Shown in pieces: positions 21,197 to 33,900 of a stretch of 64,000 nucleotides of DNA (within the stretch, counting starts at the first letter, position 1; every line of letters starts with the position of its first letter). Source of the DNA: CAZZNY01 sp964655935 (lineage in GTDB: Bacteria > Patescibacteriota > Gracilibacteria > BD1-5 > UBA2023); NCBI GenBank assembly GCA_964655935.1, contig CAZZNY010000001.1, positions 124,001-188,000 of the forward strand, given 5' to 3'. The notes beneath the pieces are model-generated. The model searched no databases. It was given only the letters and a program-made list of their open reading frames with translations, and was not told the origin of the DNA. A program made the translations under genes and the position numbers.

Positions 21197-22129
21197 TTAT
21201 TCTGTAACTCCACTTCCTGTATGGATAGTAGCAATAATAGTATTCACTGTTTTACTTAAGAAATCTCCTTCAATAACAATGGTTCCATTATCGATTTTAA
21301 GATATGTTTTGTTATCGCGTGCATCTTGATAGAGTCCATTTTCTGCTTTTTTAAGTTCTGGAAGATCCTTTTTATAATAATATACTTTTACATCAGCTTC
21401 TTCCCAAGTTCCAACTCCAGTTCCAGATTTTATTCCTACGGTGTGATTCGCACCATCTCGACTACCGAATCCAGAAAAATAATCTCCTAGTGGCACACTA
21501 AAACCGTAATTTAGAGATGGACTGTAATAATCGGATCGTTTTCCTGCTTGAGCGATATTTGTTGGATTTGGAGTAACGATTGCATTTGTTTCAGTGTTTG
21601 AATCGAGAGTATTAGTATTGACTGTATCTGTGTTTTCCGGTTCACACCATTTATAAGAAGTCTCACAATCAGCGGAATTTACCTTTTGACCTTCGAGACA
21701 TTCTCCATCAGCACTCGCGAGTTCATAGCCACCGACTTGCATAGAATGAGAACTTCCGATACAACATTTATCTTCCCCACATTTCGCTTCGAGCGAGAGA
21801 TAATATGTATCTGTTGATTGATTTGCTTCCGTTCCACTTGAGGTAATCCCAGAGTTTGTTGTTCCGGTATTAGTCGGTTTTGTCTCGATTTTACACACAC
21901 CATCATAAGCTACAGATATTCATCTTTTTTCAGCTGCACAATTATTCGAGTAAGTGATATTATCGCTTCCACAGATCGGAGTGTAATCAGTCGGACAGGT
22001 CACTTGTCATGATCCGGTAGATGTCTCATTAGTAGCTCGTTTATCGATATTATACTGTCGATACATTGCGAGAATTATTACCACGATCACCAGTAGAATA
22101 ATTGCGAATACTTTTTTAAAATTTTTCAT
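21197..22129 (-). CDS. Membrane-anchored Kazal-domain protein
   Basis: 310 residues. One membrane helix at about 7-22 anchors it, with the rest outside the cell. Residues 45-79 read CPTDYTPICGSDNITYSNNC and then end in YDGVC, the core of a Kazal serine-protease-inhibitor domain; four of the usual six Cys are there (45, 53, 64, 79). A Thr/Ser/Asn-rich linker, a Cys-rich segment (residues about 105-155) and a second Thr/Asn-rich linker follow. A C-terminal beta-type domain of about 110 residues (YGFSVPLGDYFSGFG) is not recognised. It may block host or competitor proteases at the surface; this is inference. Confidence 0.8.
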
Positions 22130-22202
22130 AAGATGAAGTTACGATATACGTGCGCATATTACTGGTTTTTAAATTTATTCAATAGGAAATAAAACAATAG
22201 AT

Positions 22203-22230
22203 TTGACATTGATTGGTAAAAGTTTATAAA
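22203..22230 (+). promoter_or_regulatory. Candidate promoter
   Basis: TTGACA (22203-22208) and TATAAA (22225-22230) with a 16-base spacer, about 30 bases before the ATG at 22262. A further TATAAT is at 22238. Confidence 0.55.
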
Positions 22231-22261
22231 TAACCGATATAATCTTAAATCATATATCTAT

Positions 22262-24559
22262 ATGGCAGAGAAGAAATGATACGGCAGCCTTCCGAGTATT
22301 GAAGTGGTTATCTCTCCGCTTGAAAAGATTATTCAAGATCATTCCAAGTTAAATCTTAGCAAATGGTGTGAATCCATAGACAATATTTTAGGAGCTTGAT
22401 ATAATATAACTTTTCTTCATAGAATTCTTTGACGAGTAAATAAGCTTCTCGATGATAATCTTGATAAATTAAATCCTAATGTTTCTATTCTTTTAAAAGA
22501 GTATAGAGAATTATTTAATGTAATCCTTTCTCAACCGATAGTTACCAAGAAAACTTCTATTCGTGATGAGTTTTCAAATGTTAAAACGGAAGCTTTTAAT
22601 CAAGTAGTTTTTCGTGGTAGAATGAATAAATATATATCTAATATTTATGAAGAAAAAGATATAGAAACTAATGTACAATATTTGATTGCTGATTTTACAG
22701 GGTGGTTACATAATGATAAATATTTCAATTCAATGAATCGAGAAAAATGGATTAGAGATCTTGGTAAATTGATTGAGAAACTTGACTGAAATCCAGATCA
22801 TTCAAAAAACATTTTCAAACTTCGTGTACTTAGATATTACTTTACCTGTTTACAAAAAGATGAAGCTCTCTGTCCTACGGGAGAGATTATTTATGGAGCA
22901 TCTACTCAAGCTCTCACAGAGTCTGTTTTATGTTTTTTGAAAGACGATAAATTAATTGGACAAGCAAGAGTTGATCTTACTCAGATAATTTCTTGAAATT
23001 TTTTATGACAAGCACCTGTTGATGGTGATCTATATTATCTTTACTGAAGATTTTGTCATGCATGAATGAATCTTTCCGCTCCCGAGATAGATGAGACTGA
23101 ATGAATAGAAGAATGAGATACGTGAGATCATAGGAATGATGAAAAGATCGTTAATAAAAAAGAGAAACGAGAGAAAAAAACTGTACCGAATAAAATACGT
23201 ACCGCGGTAGGGAAGTGTGAATCAGTCATCCGACAACTGGTCGCAAAATTACAAAAAAATGTAACATCAAGCAAACTTTGAGCAAAACAGAAAAAACTAC
23301 ATGCAGAAGCTCAATTATTGCCATCAAATGCAGCAGCTCAATTATTGCCATCAAATAAGGAGGAACCAACAATTCATGATTGGCTTGTTCGATTAACTGT
23401 CATGCTTGTTGTTACTAATACTACACATTCAAAAGAGTATATACGAGAAAAACTCACGAGTCTTAAAATTTTTCTTGATGGTCATTTTCCTTTTAATCTC
23501 ACACCATCAATTTCAACGATAATATTTCCCACCATTGAGACGATAGAGGCAATGGATGATGATGAAAGAGAAGAAATACTTTCATTCACAAAAGCAATTC
23601 GAATAAGTGAAAAAGCTACAAAACCAGGAGGACCAACGGTATCAAGAAAACGAAAAATTCCGATTGACCTTCGTCTACAGTCTTTTACTGAGGCTCTACC
23701 AGATATTGAAGATGAACAAGAACAAGAAAAAGCAAAGATAAAACCTCGTACCGAGTCATCTTCCAAGATTACCGTGACAGAACCAGATCAAAAATCGGTT
23801 GTTGTTTCAAAAACTAAAATCGCTTTTTTACCAATCCCAAAATCAAGAATTCCACGTTCACAGAAAAGATTAGTAATAAATAATAGAGCCGCTGTAGATA
23901 TTCATGTTTTAGAAGTTGATAATTTATTTTTCGCCTTTCAGACAAATGCATCTCTTATAGATCAGATCACGGATGAATGAAAAAAACCAGAGAATACATT
24001 GCTTGAAGATCAAAAAAATCTTGCGATTAGTATCTCAGATCTTGCTAAGGCTCTTGTTAGGGGTATCGCAAAAGTTGATCAATCCATCCTTTCAACAAGT
24101 GAAAAATCTGCTATTCGTCTTAGATTAGATGGATATATTCTTTCTATAAAATCTTTTCAGAAACAGTTATCTTCTCGAGAAGAATCGTCAGTGCCTCTTG
24201 ATAAAACGGCAGATTTTTTTGAAAAAATGCGTTGAATTACTAAGAGTATTACTACTCGAAAATCATCAATAGCATTAGCAAAAAGAGTACTAGAGACTGC
24301 AAATGCAAGATATATGAGAGAAAAAAATAATAGTAAAACTCTTGAAAATAATAAAAAATTTCTAGAAAGCTCCACTCTTACTTATTGTATTGCCCTGGAA
24401 GGTCTTGTTCTATCTTACGAAGAAAAGATTGTATTACTTGAAAAATCAAAGGAAAAATTCAATGAAATTGCTGAGATAAGAGCCATTATTGATTCTTTGA
24501 AAGATACAATTTCTCAAATTTACGATAAAACTTTGGCTACAATTGAAAATCAGGCTTAA
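22262..24559 (+). CDS. Large protein of unknown function, 765 residues
   Basis: I do not recognise a family. It has no signal peptide or clear membrane helix, so it is probably cytoplasmic. The N-terminal 260 residues are helical with several Cys (CPTGEIIYG, RFCHAG). A charged Glu/Lys linker is at about 275-350 and contains a 27-base tandem duplication that yields AQLLPSN twice (23303-23356). A low-complexity charged part (500-520) comes next, and the C-terminal 170 residues are predicted coiled coil with Lys/Glu-rich heptads. About 15 TGA codons are read as Gly. It stands alone, with its own promoter. Confidence 0.8.
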
Positions 24560-24632
24560 TATTTTTTCAATTTATTTTGTATTTGCTTTTCTTCTCTATA
24601 TAATGCGCTTGGTTATTATATAATATTTTTCT

Positions 24633-26144
24633 ATGCTCCAGCTCTTCAATACACTTTCCCGACAAAAAGAAACTTTCAAACCACTTTCCCAAGAAAAAGT
24701 AAAAATTTATTACTGTGGACCTACCGTCTATAATTTTGCACACATTGGAAATTTGCGAACATATTTGTTTGAAGATTTTATCGTAAAAACACTTCGATAT
24801 CTCGGATATAAAGTCGAGACGACTATGAATATAACGGATATTGATGATAAGACGATTCGCGATAGTATGAGTAATAATATCAAGTTACTCGAATTGACCC
24901 GTAAATATACTGATTTTTTTCTCGAAGATCTCAAGAAATTGAATATTCAACATGCAGACAATATCCAGCCAATATCTGATATTGTTCCGGAGATGATCGA
25001 TATGATCAATGGACTTTTTGCGAAGTGATATGCATATCTTGGTGATGGTGGAAGTGTGTACTATTCGATCGCAAAATTCAAACATTATGGAGAATTAGCA
25101 CATCTCGATATGAAAGGAATGCGTTCGAGCGTACGGATCAATAACGACGAATACGAAAAAGATCAAGCAGCGGATTTCGCTCTCTGGAAAGGATATGACG
25201 CAGAAAAAGACGGTGAGAATTTCTGGGATGCGAAATTTATGATCAACGGAGAAGAAAAAATCATTCGCGGTCGTCCAGGATGGCATATCGAGTGTTCCGC
25301 TTGTAATATGCGACATTTTGGTGCACAAGTCGATATTCATATGGGCGGAATTGATAATCTTTTTCCTCATCATCAGAATGAAGTGGCTCAGAGTGAAGCT
25401 TTTTCTGGAAAACAATTTGTGAAATATTGGGTTCACGGTGCTCATTTGCTCGTAGATGGAAAAAAGATGTCAAAATCAGCTGATAATTTTTATCGATTGG
25501 TAGATATTGTCGTGAAAATGCCTCATGAAAAAGAACGACACGTACTTCTCGGTTTTCGTTTGATGGCTTTTCAGAATCGATATCGCGAAGAATTAAATTT
25601 CACTTTCGATCGTCTTCAAGCAGCGATTAATACTTTAAAGTCACTTGATGAATTTCTAAAACGTATCAAGCGTTATGTTCCAAAAGATAGAATGGAAGGT
25701 CTTTCCGATGGCAAGATCGATGCTCTGAAAGCCCAGTGACAAGGTGTCATCCGAAGGGAATTCCGTGAAAATCTCCAAGCTTTAATGCAGAATTACATCG
25801 AACACCTTGAAGATGATTTTTCGACTCCAGAAGCGCTCGCAGATATTTTTGAGCTCATAACTTGGATTAATAAAGAAATTGATAGTGAAACTCTTTCCGC
25901 TGAAGAACTTACAGGTGTTATTGATTTTGTTCGATCGATCGATGAAGTAATCTGAGTCTTCGATTTCTCCCTTCTTGAAGCAGAAGAATCCGCATCCGAA
26001 GAAGTTCTAGTACTTCTCGAAGCGCGTAACATGGCAAAAGCAGAAAAAAACTGGTCACTCGCAGATGAGATTCGAGCGAAGATTACAGAACTCTGATATA
26101 AAGTAGTCGATGATAAAGCTGGTGCGAGAGTGGAGAGATTGTAA
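24633..26144 (+). CDS. cysS: Cysteinyl-tRNA synthetase
   Basis: Charges tRNA-Cys. 503 residues. Zinc ligand Cys28 is in YYCGPTVYN, the HIGH-type motif HIGN is at 37-40, and GWHIECSAC and HMGGIDNLFPHHQNE give the other zinc ligands. KMSKS is at 278-282. The C-terminal helical domain carries TELGYKVVDDKAG. Two TGA codons (before YAYLGDGG and before QGVIRREF) are Gly and split the frame under the standard code. The protein is slightly longer than the usual 460-480, with an extended region after KMSKS. Confidence 0.97.
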
Positions 26145-26151
26145 AAAAATG

Positions 26152-26183
26152 TGTCATCCTGAATTTATTTCAGGTCCCCCGAC
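26152..26183. repeat. Dispersed repeat, family C
   Basis: tgtcatcctgaatttatttc followed by aggtcccccga, between cysS and the next terminator. Confidence 0.75.
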
Positions 26184-26193
26184 AATATTGCCA

Positions 26194-26224
26194 ATAAATC
26201 CTCCAATTATGGAGGATTTATTTA
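26194..26224. terminator. Bidirectional terminator
   Basis: taaatcctcc and ggaggattta pair around aattat, between convergent cysS and the LemA-like gene. Confidence 0.8.
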
Positions 26225-26737
26225 TATAACAAGTTTTTTACCAACCGGTATTAACATTCCTACGATTGATAGATTTTTCGTTCCGATCGTTTTATTGTAT
26301 TTCTGTATTTCCGTATTCATTTCAGATATTAATTTTTTAATATTTGTCTCATAGAACATGAGAAAATCTCGAATATAGAGAAAATTTCCATCCCGGTGAA
26401 GATTCTGGATTTTTGCGCTGATTTTCATGAGAAAAGAGAATTCTCGTTGAAGTCGATCATTTAGCTCAAGAAGGTCATAGACTGAGCGAATTCGTGTGAT
26501 GACAGCAGCTCTGTGAAGAACAATCATCTCAGAACAGATATCGGTATGTACGGTGTATTTTTTCATGATTTCTACGAGTGCAGGAATTTTGTTGATTTTC
26601 GCATAAAACATCTCAATAATTGCTTCTTCGGTATGATGAATTTGTCTATTTTTCTGTGACAACAAGAAAAGAACCGTCACAAGATAGACAGTAAGAAAAC
26701 CTCAAATAAATACACTATAGAGTTCGATTTTGTTCAT
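26222..26737 (-). CDS. LemA-like membrane protein
   Basis: 171 residues. A single N-terminal helix (about residues 5-25, with two TGA-coded Gly) precedes a long helical region with the LemA-type pattern: IIEMFYAKINKIPALVEIMK, then KYTVHTDI, and a C-terminal segment ending IQKYNKTIG. LemA proteins form helical bundles outside the membrane; their role is unclear. The ATG at 26737 adds the membrane anchor that is missed if TGA is treated as a stop. Confidence 0.7.
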
Positions 26738-26858
26738 ATGTTCTTATTAATTCGGCTTTATTCTATCATATTTCCATAAAATTACAATATTTTCACTATA
26801 GACCTTGAAAAATCCAGTATTTCTATATACTTTCATAAGTACTCATTACATCCGTTCT

Positions 26859-28337
26859 ATGAAACGTCACGAACTCATTTTTTGAATCATCAAACTTCCA
26901 ATCGAACTGTTTCTTATATTCTTTCTCTTTTTCTTCGCTCGACAAGTGCGTCTAGTGACGGATCTTATACCGTGAGTTCAGCTTCCAGTTCAGACGATAG
27001 ATAGTCTGCATCTTTGATATTTCGCAGCCGTTTGAGCTTTGTTGTTCGCATTCATTTTTATGCTTGAGTGACTCTATGAAGTGAAGATCTCGAGCTCGAA
27101 AGTAAAAGAATTTTTTGATATCGTTAAATGATCCTTTTTCTGGTTTTTTATATTTATTGCAATGATTCACCTGGGTGTCGGTTATTTATTTACTGTTGAG
27201 ATTCCTCGTTTGATTCCATTTTTCGTATTTGTTTTCGCTGTTTTTACCATTGCTATCGAGAGAATTATTTTAAATAAATTCCAAGATTTCCTCTTAGTTC
27301 GCTGAAAACTAGAAAAAAGATCCATCGTATTTCTCATGAAACAACCTGAGGAAGAAGTAATAGAAGATGCAAATGAGGCAGCTATCTATGATATTCTCTG
27401 ATATTTTTCTTTAGAAAAAGATAAAAAAATAGAACTCTCATATCTGGGTACAAAAAAAGAGCTTATTGCTATGATTCGATCTCGAAAGATCGACGAGATT
27501 CTCGTTATTCAGACTGATTTTTCTTCTGATGATCTCGAAGAGATTTTCGAACATGCACGAATTTATGGAGTGAGATATCGTTATATCACGAATTATTTTG
27601 ATGCATCGAAAACGAATACCGAACTCACTTTTCTTCATAAGATGCCATTTATCGAAATCAAAAATATCGGACTCACACCTTGGGGAAGAGTTATGAAGCG
27701 AATATTCGATCTTGTATCAAGTTTTTTCGGGATTCTTTTCCTGATCCCACTCTATACTATCGTCGGATTACTCATCAAGATCGAAGATCCGGCAGGTCCG
27801 ATCATCTACAAGAACCGTCGTGTCTGACAAGATGGCAAGGAATTTAATCTGTACAAATTCCGTTATATGAGATGGTCGTATTGCGTAAAGGATTCCTATG
27901 GAGTGAAGACGGAAAATGACGATGCTCTCAAATTTGAAAAAGAATTGATCGAAAAACAAAGTGCGAGAAAGTGAGCGCTCTACAAGATTAAAAATGATCC
28001 TCGAAAAACTCGAATCGGAGCATTTATCGAAAAATATTCCATCGATGAATTGCCGCAGCTTTTTAATGTTTTCATCGGAAATATGTCGCTCGTCTGACCA
28101 CGACCGCACCAGCCACGAGAAGTCGAAAATTATAAAGAACACCAAAAACGAGTTCTCACTGCAAAACCAGGAATCACCGGAATGTGACAAACACACGGTC
28201 GTGATTCAAATTCTTTTGATACCGAAGCGAAACTCGATATTTTCTATATCGAAAATTGGAACCTACTTCTTGATATAAAACTTCTTTTTAAGACGGTCTG
28301 AGTAGTGCTTGGAAGAAGAGGAAAGTGAGCAGAATAA
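26859..28337 (+). CDS. Polyprenyl-phosphate sugar-1-phosphate transferase (WbaP/WcaJ type)
   Basis: 492 residues. Four N-terminal membrane helices (residues 10-150) and a central nucleotide-binding-like domain precede the bacterial sugar transferase domain from about 285. That domain begins KRIFDLVSSFFGILFLIPLY and has YKNRRVGQDGKEFNLYKFR, SIDELPQLFNVF, GNMSLVGPRP and KPGITGMGQ. The enzyme starts a lipid-linked glycan by moving a sugar phosphate onto undecaprenyl phosphate at the membrane. No other glycan genes are next to it. About 13 TGA codons are read as Gly. Confidence 0.93.
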
Positions 28338-28355
28338 TTTTTTACTTTTCATACT

Positions 28356-28541
28356 ATGTGAGCAGGAGATTTTACACCATCGGCTCGTGGTCGAGCAAAA
28401 CCGATCACGAAAAAAGAACTTCAGAAAATTCGGGAGTCTTTTGTCCACGCTGATGAGATCGCTCATAAGGCACGAGAGATGGAGGAGGCGGAAAAACAAG
28501 GTGCAGACAAAGAATTAGAAGATCTATTAGCGGATATTTAG
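28356..28541 (+). CDS. Small hypothetical protein, 61 residues
   Basis: Starts MGAGDFTPSARGRAKPITKK with the first Gly as TGA, then a charged helix rich in Glu and Lys. It lies 18 bases after the sugar transferase stop, so it is probably in the same transcript. No family is recognised; the call rests on codon use and position. Confidence 0.6.
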
Positions 28542-28604
28542 GAATCTTGCTAAAAATTAATTAGTATGTTATAATCATAGTGTAAAAATAATCATCAAAG
28601 CACT

Positions 28605-29522
28605 ATGAATGGATCATGAGTAGAATTACTTGAGTCAAATATTGGAATGTGATTGAATCATCAATGAACTCCTCTTGAAGTTGCAAGATCTGCAGGAGCT
28701 TTTTTTCTTGCGCGAAATCCGGATTTTTTTAGAAAAAATGCTGAAGTAAAAAGTTATTGTGATTATATAGAAAGTCAGAATTCAGATATTGTTTTTTTAA
28801 CGGAAGTTTGTGGGGAAGAACAAAGAGATGATATTTGTAATTTTCTTGAATCACAAGGTTATAATGTTCATTATATGCGAGCATTTGAACTCTGGAATAT
28901 GGATGCAGAATCACATCGATATCTTTATAATATTATCGCAGCAAAAGGTGATATTACCGTTCATAATGAATTTACATCAAAAGTTGAACAAAGATCGGCG
29001 AGTAGCATCTATTCTTTTGCACGAATAACTGATCGTTTTTGAGAAAATAACGTTTTGCCATTTACGCGAAATATAAGAATTAAAACACAGAAATTTGCTT
29101 GAGGTATTCTTGATGGAGCCTGAGCACATTGTGAGATAAATGGGACACATTTTTGACTTTTACATGCTCACCCGACTTCTCGTTCGATTATTGAAAATCT
29201 TCGTGATAGCCTTCCAAAAAGTGAACAAAGTATTATATGATGAGATTTTAACCTTTCATTGGAAGACTGAGAAAAAGCTGTCGGTGAACGATTTTCTTTT
29301 ATAAAACCCGATAAGCCAACCTTTCCATATTATTGAACACAATCAAAAGGATGAATATTTACCCGAACCGCTGAAAGAATTGCAAATAAAGTTTTACCTC
29401 GTTATACTGATCAATTTCATTGAAATGAACTTATTACATGAGCACAAATAATGATCCATTGACCAGAAGAAACTTGACTTTGAGGTGATCATGCAGTGTC
29501 AAAATTGCGATTATCGGAATAA
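28605..29522 (+). CDS. Endonuclease/exonuclease/phosphatase-fold protein
   Basis: 305 residues. DIVFLTEVCGEE carries the metal-binding Glu of the fold, HFGLLHAHPTS the central strand, IIGGDFNLS the Asn/Asp pair, and GGDHAVSKLRL the C-terminal catalytic Asp-His. These are the family's motifs in the right order. It has no signal peptide. Substrates in this superfamily range from DNA to phospholipids, so the reaction cannot be named. About 25 TGA codons make it invisible under the standard code. Confidence 0.85.
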
Positions 29523-29528
29523 ATCTAC

Positions 29529-29564
29529 AAAAAATAACTCCAGAAAAACCTGGAGTTATTTTTT
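29529..29564. terminator. Bidirectional terminator
   Basis: aaaataactccag and ctggagttatttt pair around aaaaac, between convergent genes. Confidence 0.9.
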
Positions 29565-29590
29565 GTGACAGAATGGAAAATTCGTGTAGA

Positions 29591-30208
29591 TTACTTTTTT
29601 GCTACCAAATGAGCCTGTGGTCAGTATGCGGTATTTAAAAAATTTGCCAAAGCATTCATATGAGAACGAGCTAGTTTTGCTTGATTGTATGCTTTTTGAT
29701 TAATCTCAAATTTTTCTCTGTCTCACAATTTCTCCATTGTTTTAGAATCTGGTTTTTCTATAAGAATATCAAGGAGTTCTTCCTCATGAAATATTTCAGG
29801 TTGTCAGATAATCTTTCAGACTAATTTTCTCAAAGTCATATCATTGCTTTCTTTACAAAGAATTGATGCTGGCCCATTTCATCATCTATTTTCATCAATA
29901 ATGGAACTATCGACGATAAATTTTGTTTTTCATTCAGTATTTATATTTTGTAAAATTGCCTTTTTATATAGATCAATAAATTTTTTAAATTGAGAATAAG
30001 TAAAATCTATATTCAGAGCATGATCTCATCGCTTTAATTGAAATTTATTTCCAGCGAGTCGAAGTACAGAAAGATTATATTTTTTTAGATCCTCAGCGAC
30101 CTCATTTAAAGGATCGATTAAATTATTTTTTTTAAGTTGTTCGTGTTGAATATTTGATGTTTTTTTTACAACTGGTGCAACTTTTGGCCCTTCGTGTTTA
30201 GGAGACAT
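29591..30208 (-). CDS. Hypothetical protein, 205 residues
   Basis: No family recognised. Soluble, charged and largely helical, with a polar N-terminal tail (MSPKHEGPKVAPVVKKTSN). A central part reads IVDSSIIDENRGGNGPASIL. About nine TGA codons are read as Gly, without which only the first 60 residues would be seen. It is transcribed divergently from the lipoprotein gene at 30367; the 158 bases between them hold no further gene. Confidence 0.75.
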
Positions 30209-30366
30209 ATAAATATTTTTATATATAAAACATCTTTAGTGTAACATCTTTTTCTTCTTTTTGCAAAAATTTGGATTTTTATCAATGCGATTCGATATTT
30301 TCGCCTTGCTTTTATTGACTTTGTTTGTTATACTCCGTATGTATTACTTATAATTGCGAATAAACT

Positions 30367-30954
30367 ATGAAAACCTCACTTTTTTTGTTATCTGGTTTTG
30401 TTTTAATTCCTTCTCTTTTTCTCACTTCTTGCTGATGATCGACGGATAATTCCGATGCTGATGCAAAAGTGAATGTTGTTGGCATTTTAAAAAGCAAAGA
30501 TCCTGATGGTTGCAGTGTTTTAAATGACGAAAAGAAAAAAGAAAACTGTAAAAATAGTGTATATCTTGAACAGGCAATGTCTAGTAATAGTGTAAACTCT
30601 TGCGCACTTATCACAGATGCTGCAGGAAAAGAACGTTGCGAAACTCAAGTATATTTTAATCTTGCGACATCTTCTGGTGATTCGAAGCAATGTGCAAATA
30701 TAAAAAAACTAGAATCTCAGAAAAATTGTAAAAATCAACTTGTTCTGAATCAAGCTCTTGCAAACAAATCGACTGATTTATGTGAAAAGATGGAAGGGGA
30801 TAATGAAAAAATTTCCTGCCAAGACAATATCTATTCTATCATTGCTCATGATAAAAAAGATATAACACTTTGTAATAAAATCTCAGCGAAATCTTCTAAA
30901 GAGCAATGTATTATGGAAGTAAAAACATTAGCTGATAGTCCGACTAGTAAATAA
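30367..30954 (+). CDS. Cys-repeat lipoprotein
   Basis: 195 residues. The signal peptide ends in the lipobox FLTSC, with lipid-modified Cys22 followed by GGSTDNSD (two TGA-coded Gly). The rest consists of about five units of 30-35 residues, each with two Cys about 10 apart (for example CSVLNDEKKKENC, CALITDAAGKERC, CANIKKLESQKNC, CEKMEGDNEKISC, CNKISAKSSKEQC). The regular spacing suggests a stack of disulfide-linked helical hairpins on the cell surface. It lies 40 bases upstream of the giant NHL protein gene and may be part of the same surface system. No named family. Confidence 0.85.
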
Positions 30955-30994
30955 TTGTTACTTTTTCTTTCGCTTTATTTGGTAAAAGTCTCTT

Positions 30995-33900
30995 ATGATA
31001 CCACAAAAAATAAAAATTTTCTTTCTCTCTCTTTGTATACTCTCTCTTGCTATCATTTCTAATAATGTATTTGCTGGGGACTTTGCTCAAACTTCTCTTT
31101 TTGGTGGAAGTGGTGTGGCTGGTACAGCGTGAGATGGAAGTGCGATAAGTGCGACATCACAGTTTAATAATCCATGGGATATTGCTAGATCGACAACTTG
31201 AGAGATGTATATTGCTGATAGATATAACCATTGTATTAAAAAAGTAGATAACACTGGAATTCTATCAACTTTAGCCGGACTTTGTGGGACTGCAAATTCA
31301 TGATATATTGAAAATACTTGAACGTGAGCAAGATTTAATAATCCGATCGGTCTTGCTTTGGATCAAACAAATAATATTTTGTATGTTTCTGATTTTGGAA
31401 ACCAGCGTATTCGAAAAATAGATCTGACTACCAGCATTACTTCGCTAGTTGCCGGAGATGGAACCGCATGATCTATAGATGATATTGGAATTGCTGCAAG
31501 CTTTAATAATCCTTTGGGTTTAGCTATTTCTGATAATTGACAGACACTATATGTCTCTGAATACACTGGTCAGCGTATTCGAAAAATAGATCTTACCACC
31601 AATACTACATCACTTGTGGTTGGTGATGGAACTGCAAATTTTACTGATGGAACTGGAACGGGAGGACAGATTGCATATCCAATGAGCATTGCTCTTGATG
31701 ATTCCAAGGGTATTCTTTATGTTGCACAACAAGGAAATCCATGAGCGAATGGTAATGCAGGTCCGGTTTGATCAATTCGTAAAATTAGCCTTGCTACACA
31801 AAAAGTATCAACTCAGCTTAATTATATTGATTCAACCTATGGCTATACAACCTATGGTCGACCCAGAGGACTTGCTCTTGATGTAGCAACAAACACTCTT
31901 TATATATCTTATTTTGATCGACCTTATAGCTGGTATACCAATTATCAGATTGGTAGGCTTAATCTTAGTACCAACTGATTGTCAATTATTTCAGGTAAAT
32001 TATCATCTTCTCCTGAATGGTATGGGTATACAGAAGGTATCTGAAGTGCTGCTAAATATAATTCTCCAAGCGGAATGGTGTTTGATAGTATAAATAAGAC
32101 CCTTTATATTGCTGATACTAGTAATAATCGTATTAGATCTCTTAATTTAAAGGCACAGACTGCACCATCAATTACTGCAGTTACCCAAACACAAACTGAT
32201 GGAACAGTACTTGCCACCACAGGAACTACCACTACTGCAAGTGTTGCTTTGAATTTTACGATTCAAACAAATGATTATACAAGTGATACGCTGGTGGATA
32301 TTGAAGTTAAACCAGTCGGAACAAATTTTGATAATACAAATTTTCTCAGTATGAAGAGTCGTGTTTATACCTGAACACTGCTTACAAAATCTTTTTTTAT
32401 CTGACGTCCTACTATTACCATGGGAGGAGCGTACCATTGGCAATATCGTGTACGAGATACTTCTGGTAATAACGGGTCTTGGATATCATTTGGAAGTAAT
32501 CTTGAAACGGTACCGGATTTTACAGTAGTTCCATTTGGAGTTGCTTATCAAACAGTAAAACTTTCACAATCATATGATCAAGATATTCTTGCTCCAAGAG
32601 GTGTCTCAGTAACAGCTGGATGATTGAGGTATGTGATAGGAAATCATTGTATCCGAAAATACGCTAGTGATGCTGATTTTACAAATGGTACCTCAACACT
32701 TGTTGCTGGTACTTGTTGAGCAACTGGATATAATGAAGGAATAGGTGCTGCAGCTTTTTTTGATACTCCAGCAAGTTCAGCGGTTGATAGTGTAAATAAT
32801 TTTCTCTATGTTGCTGATTATGGGAATCATCGTATCCGAAAAATAGATCTTGCTACGAATACTACTTCACTTGTTGCTGGAGACGGTACTGCTGGTTATC
32901 TTGAATGAACAGGAAGTACTGCAAAATTTAGTAATCCGTGGGGTGTCGCTCTTTCTGCTGATAATCTTACTCTCTATGTCGCAGATCGATGAAACAATCG
33001 TATTCGAAAAATAGATCTCACTAATAATGTTACTTCACTAGTGGCTGGAAATGGAACTGCTGGTAATGTCGATGGCGTAGGAATCAACGCACAATTGGCA
33101 AATCCTTTCAATTTAGCTCTTGATGATACAAGATGAGTATTATATGTAGCTCAGCATGGACAGGCGGCATTGACTTATGGAAACAATGGTCAAGAAGCTC
33201 CAGTTTGAGCGATTCGTAAAATCAGTCTTGCTTCAAATTATATTTCCACACAATACAATTACATGGATCAGAACTATGGGTATATGACTTATGGTCGACC
33301 CATGGGAATTGCTCTTGATGCTGCCACTCATGTTTTATATATATCATATTTTGATCGTGCTTATGGTTGGTATACGAGTTTCCAAATAGGTGTATTAAAT
33401 CTGGATACTAATAGACACGCTATTATTGCTGGTAAGATGTCATCTTCTCCTGAATGGTATGGATATGCGGAAGGTCTTATTGGTTCGGCAAAATATCAAG
33501 ATCCACAAGGTCTTGCCTTTGATAGTGTAAACAAGATTCTTTATGTGGCAGATACGAGTACGAATAAAATAAGAACAATCGATCTCGGTTCCTATTACAC
33601 ATCAGTAACAAGTGCTACCCAAACACAACTTGATGGATCGGCTCTTACTACTAGTGGAACTACCACGTTTCCTACTGTTAGTTTGAATTTTGCTCTTCTA
33701 TGAAGTGGAACGATTAATTCAAATCTTATAGATGTTGAAATAAAGCCTATAGGAACAGCATTTGATAATACTGTTTCTATAACTTCTGATCAAATATGGT
33801 CACTTACACCCACTGCAACTCGTACGATTTTTGTTTGACGTCCTATTATTACTATGGGCCAATCATATCATTGGCAGTATCGTGTGCGGGATGCTTCCGG

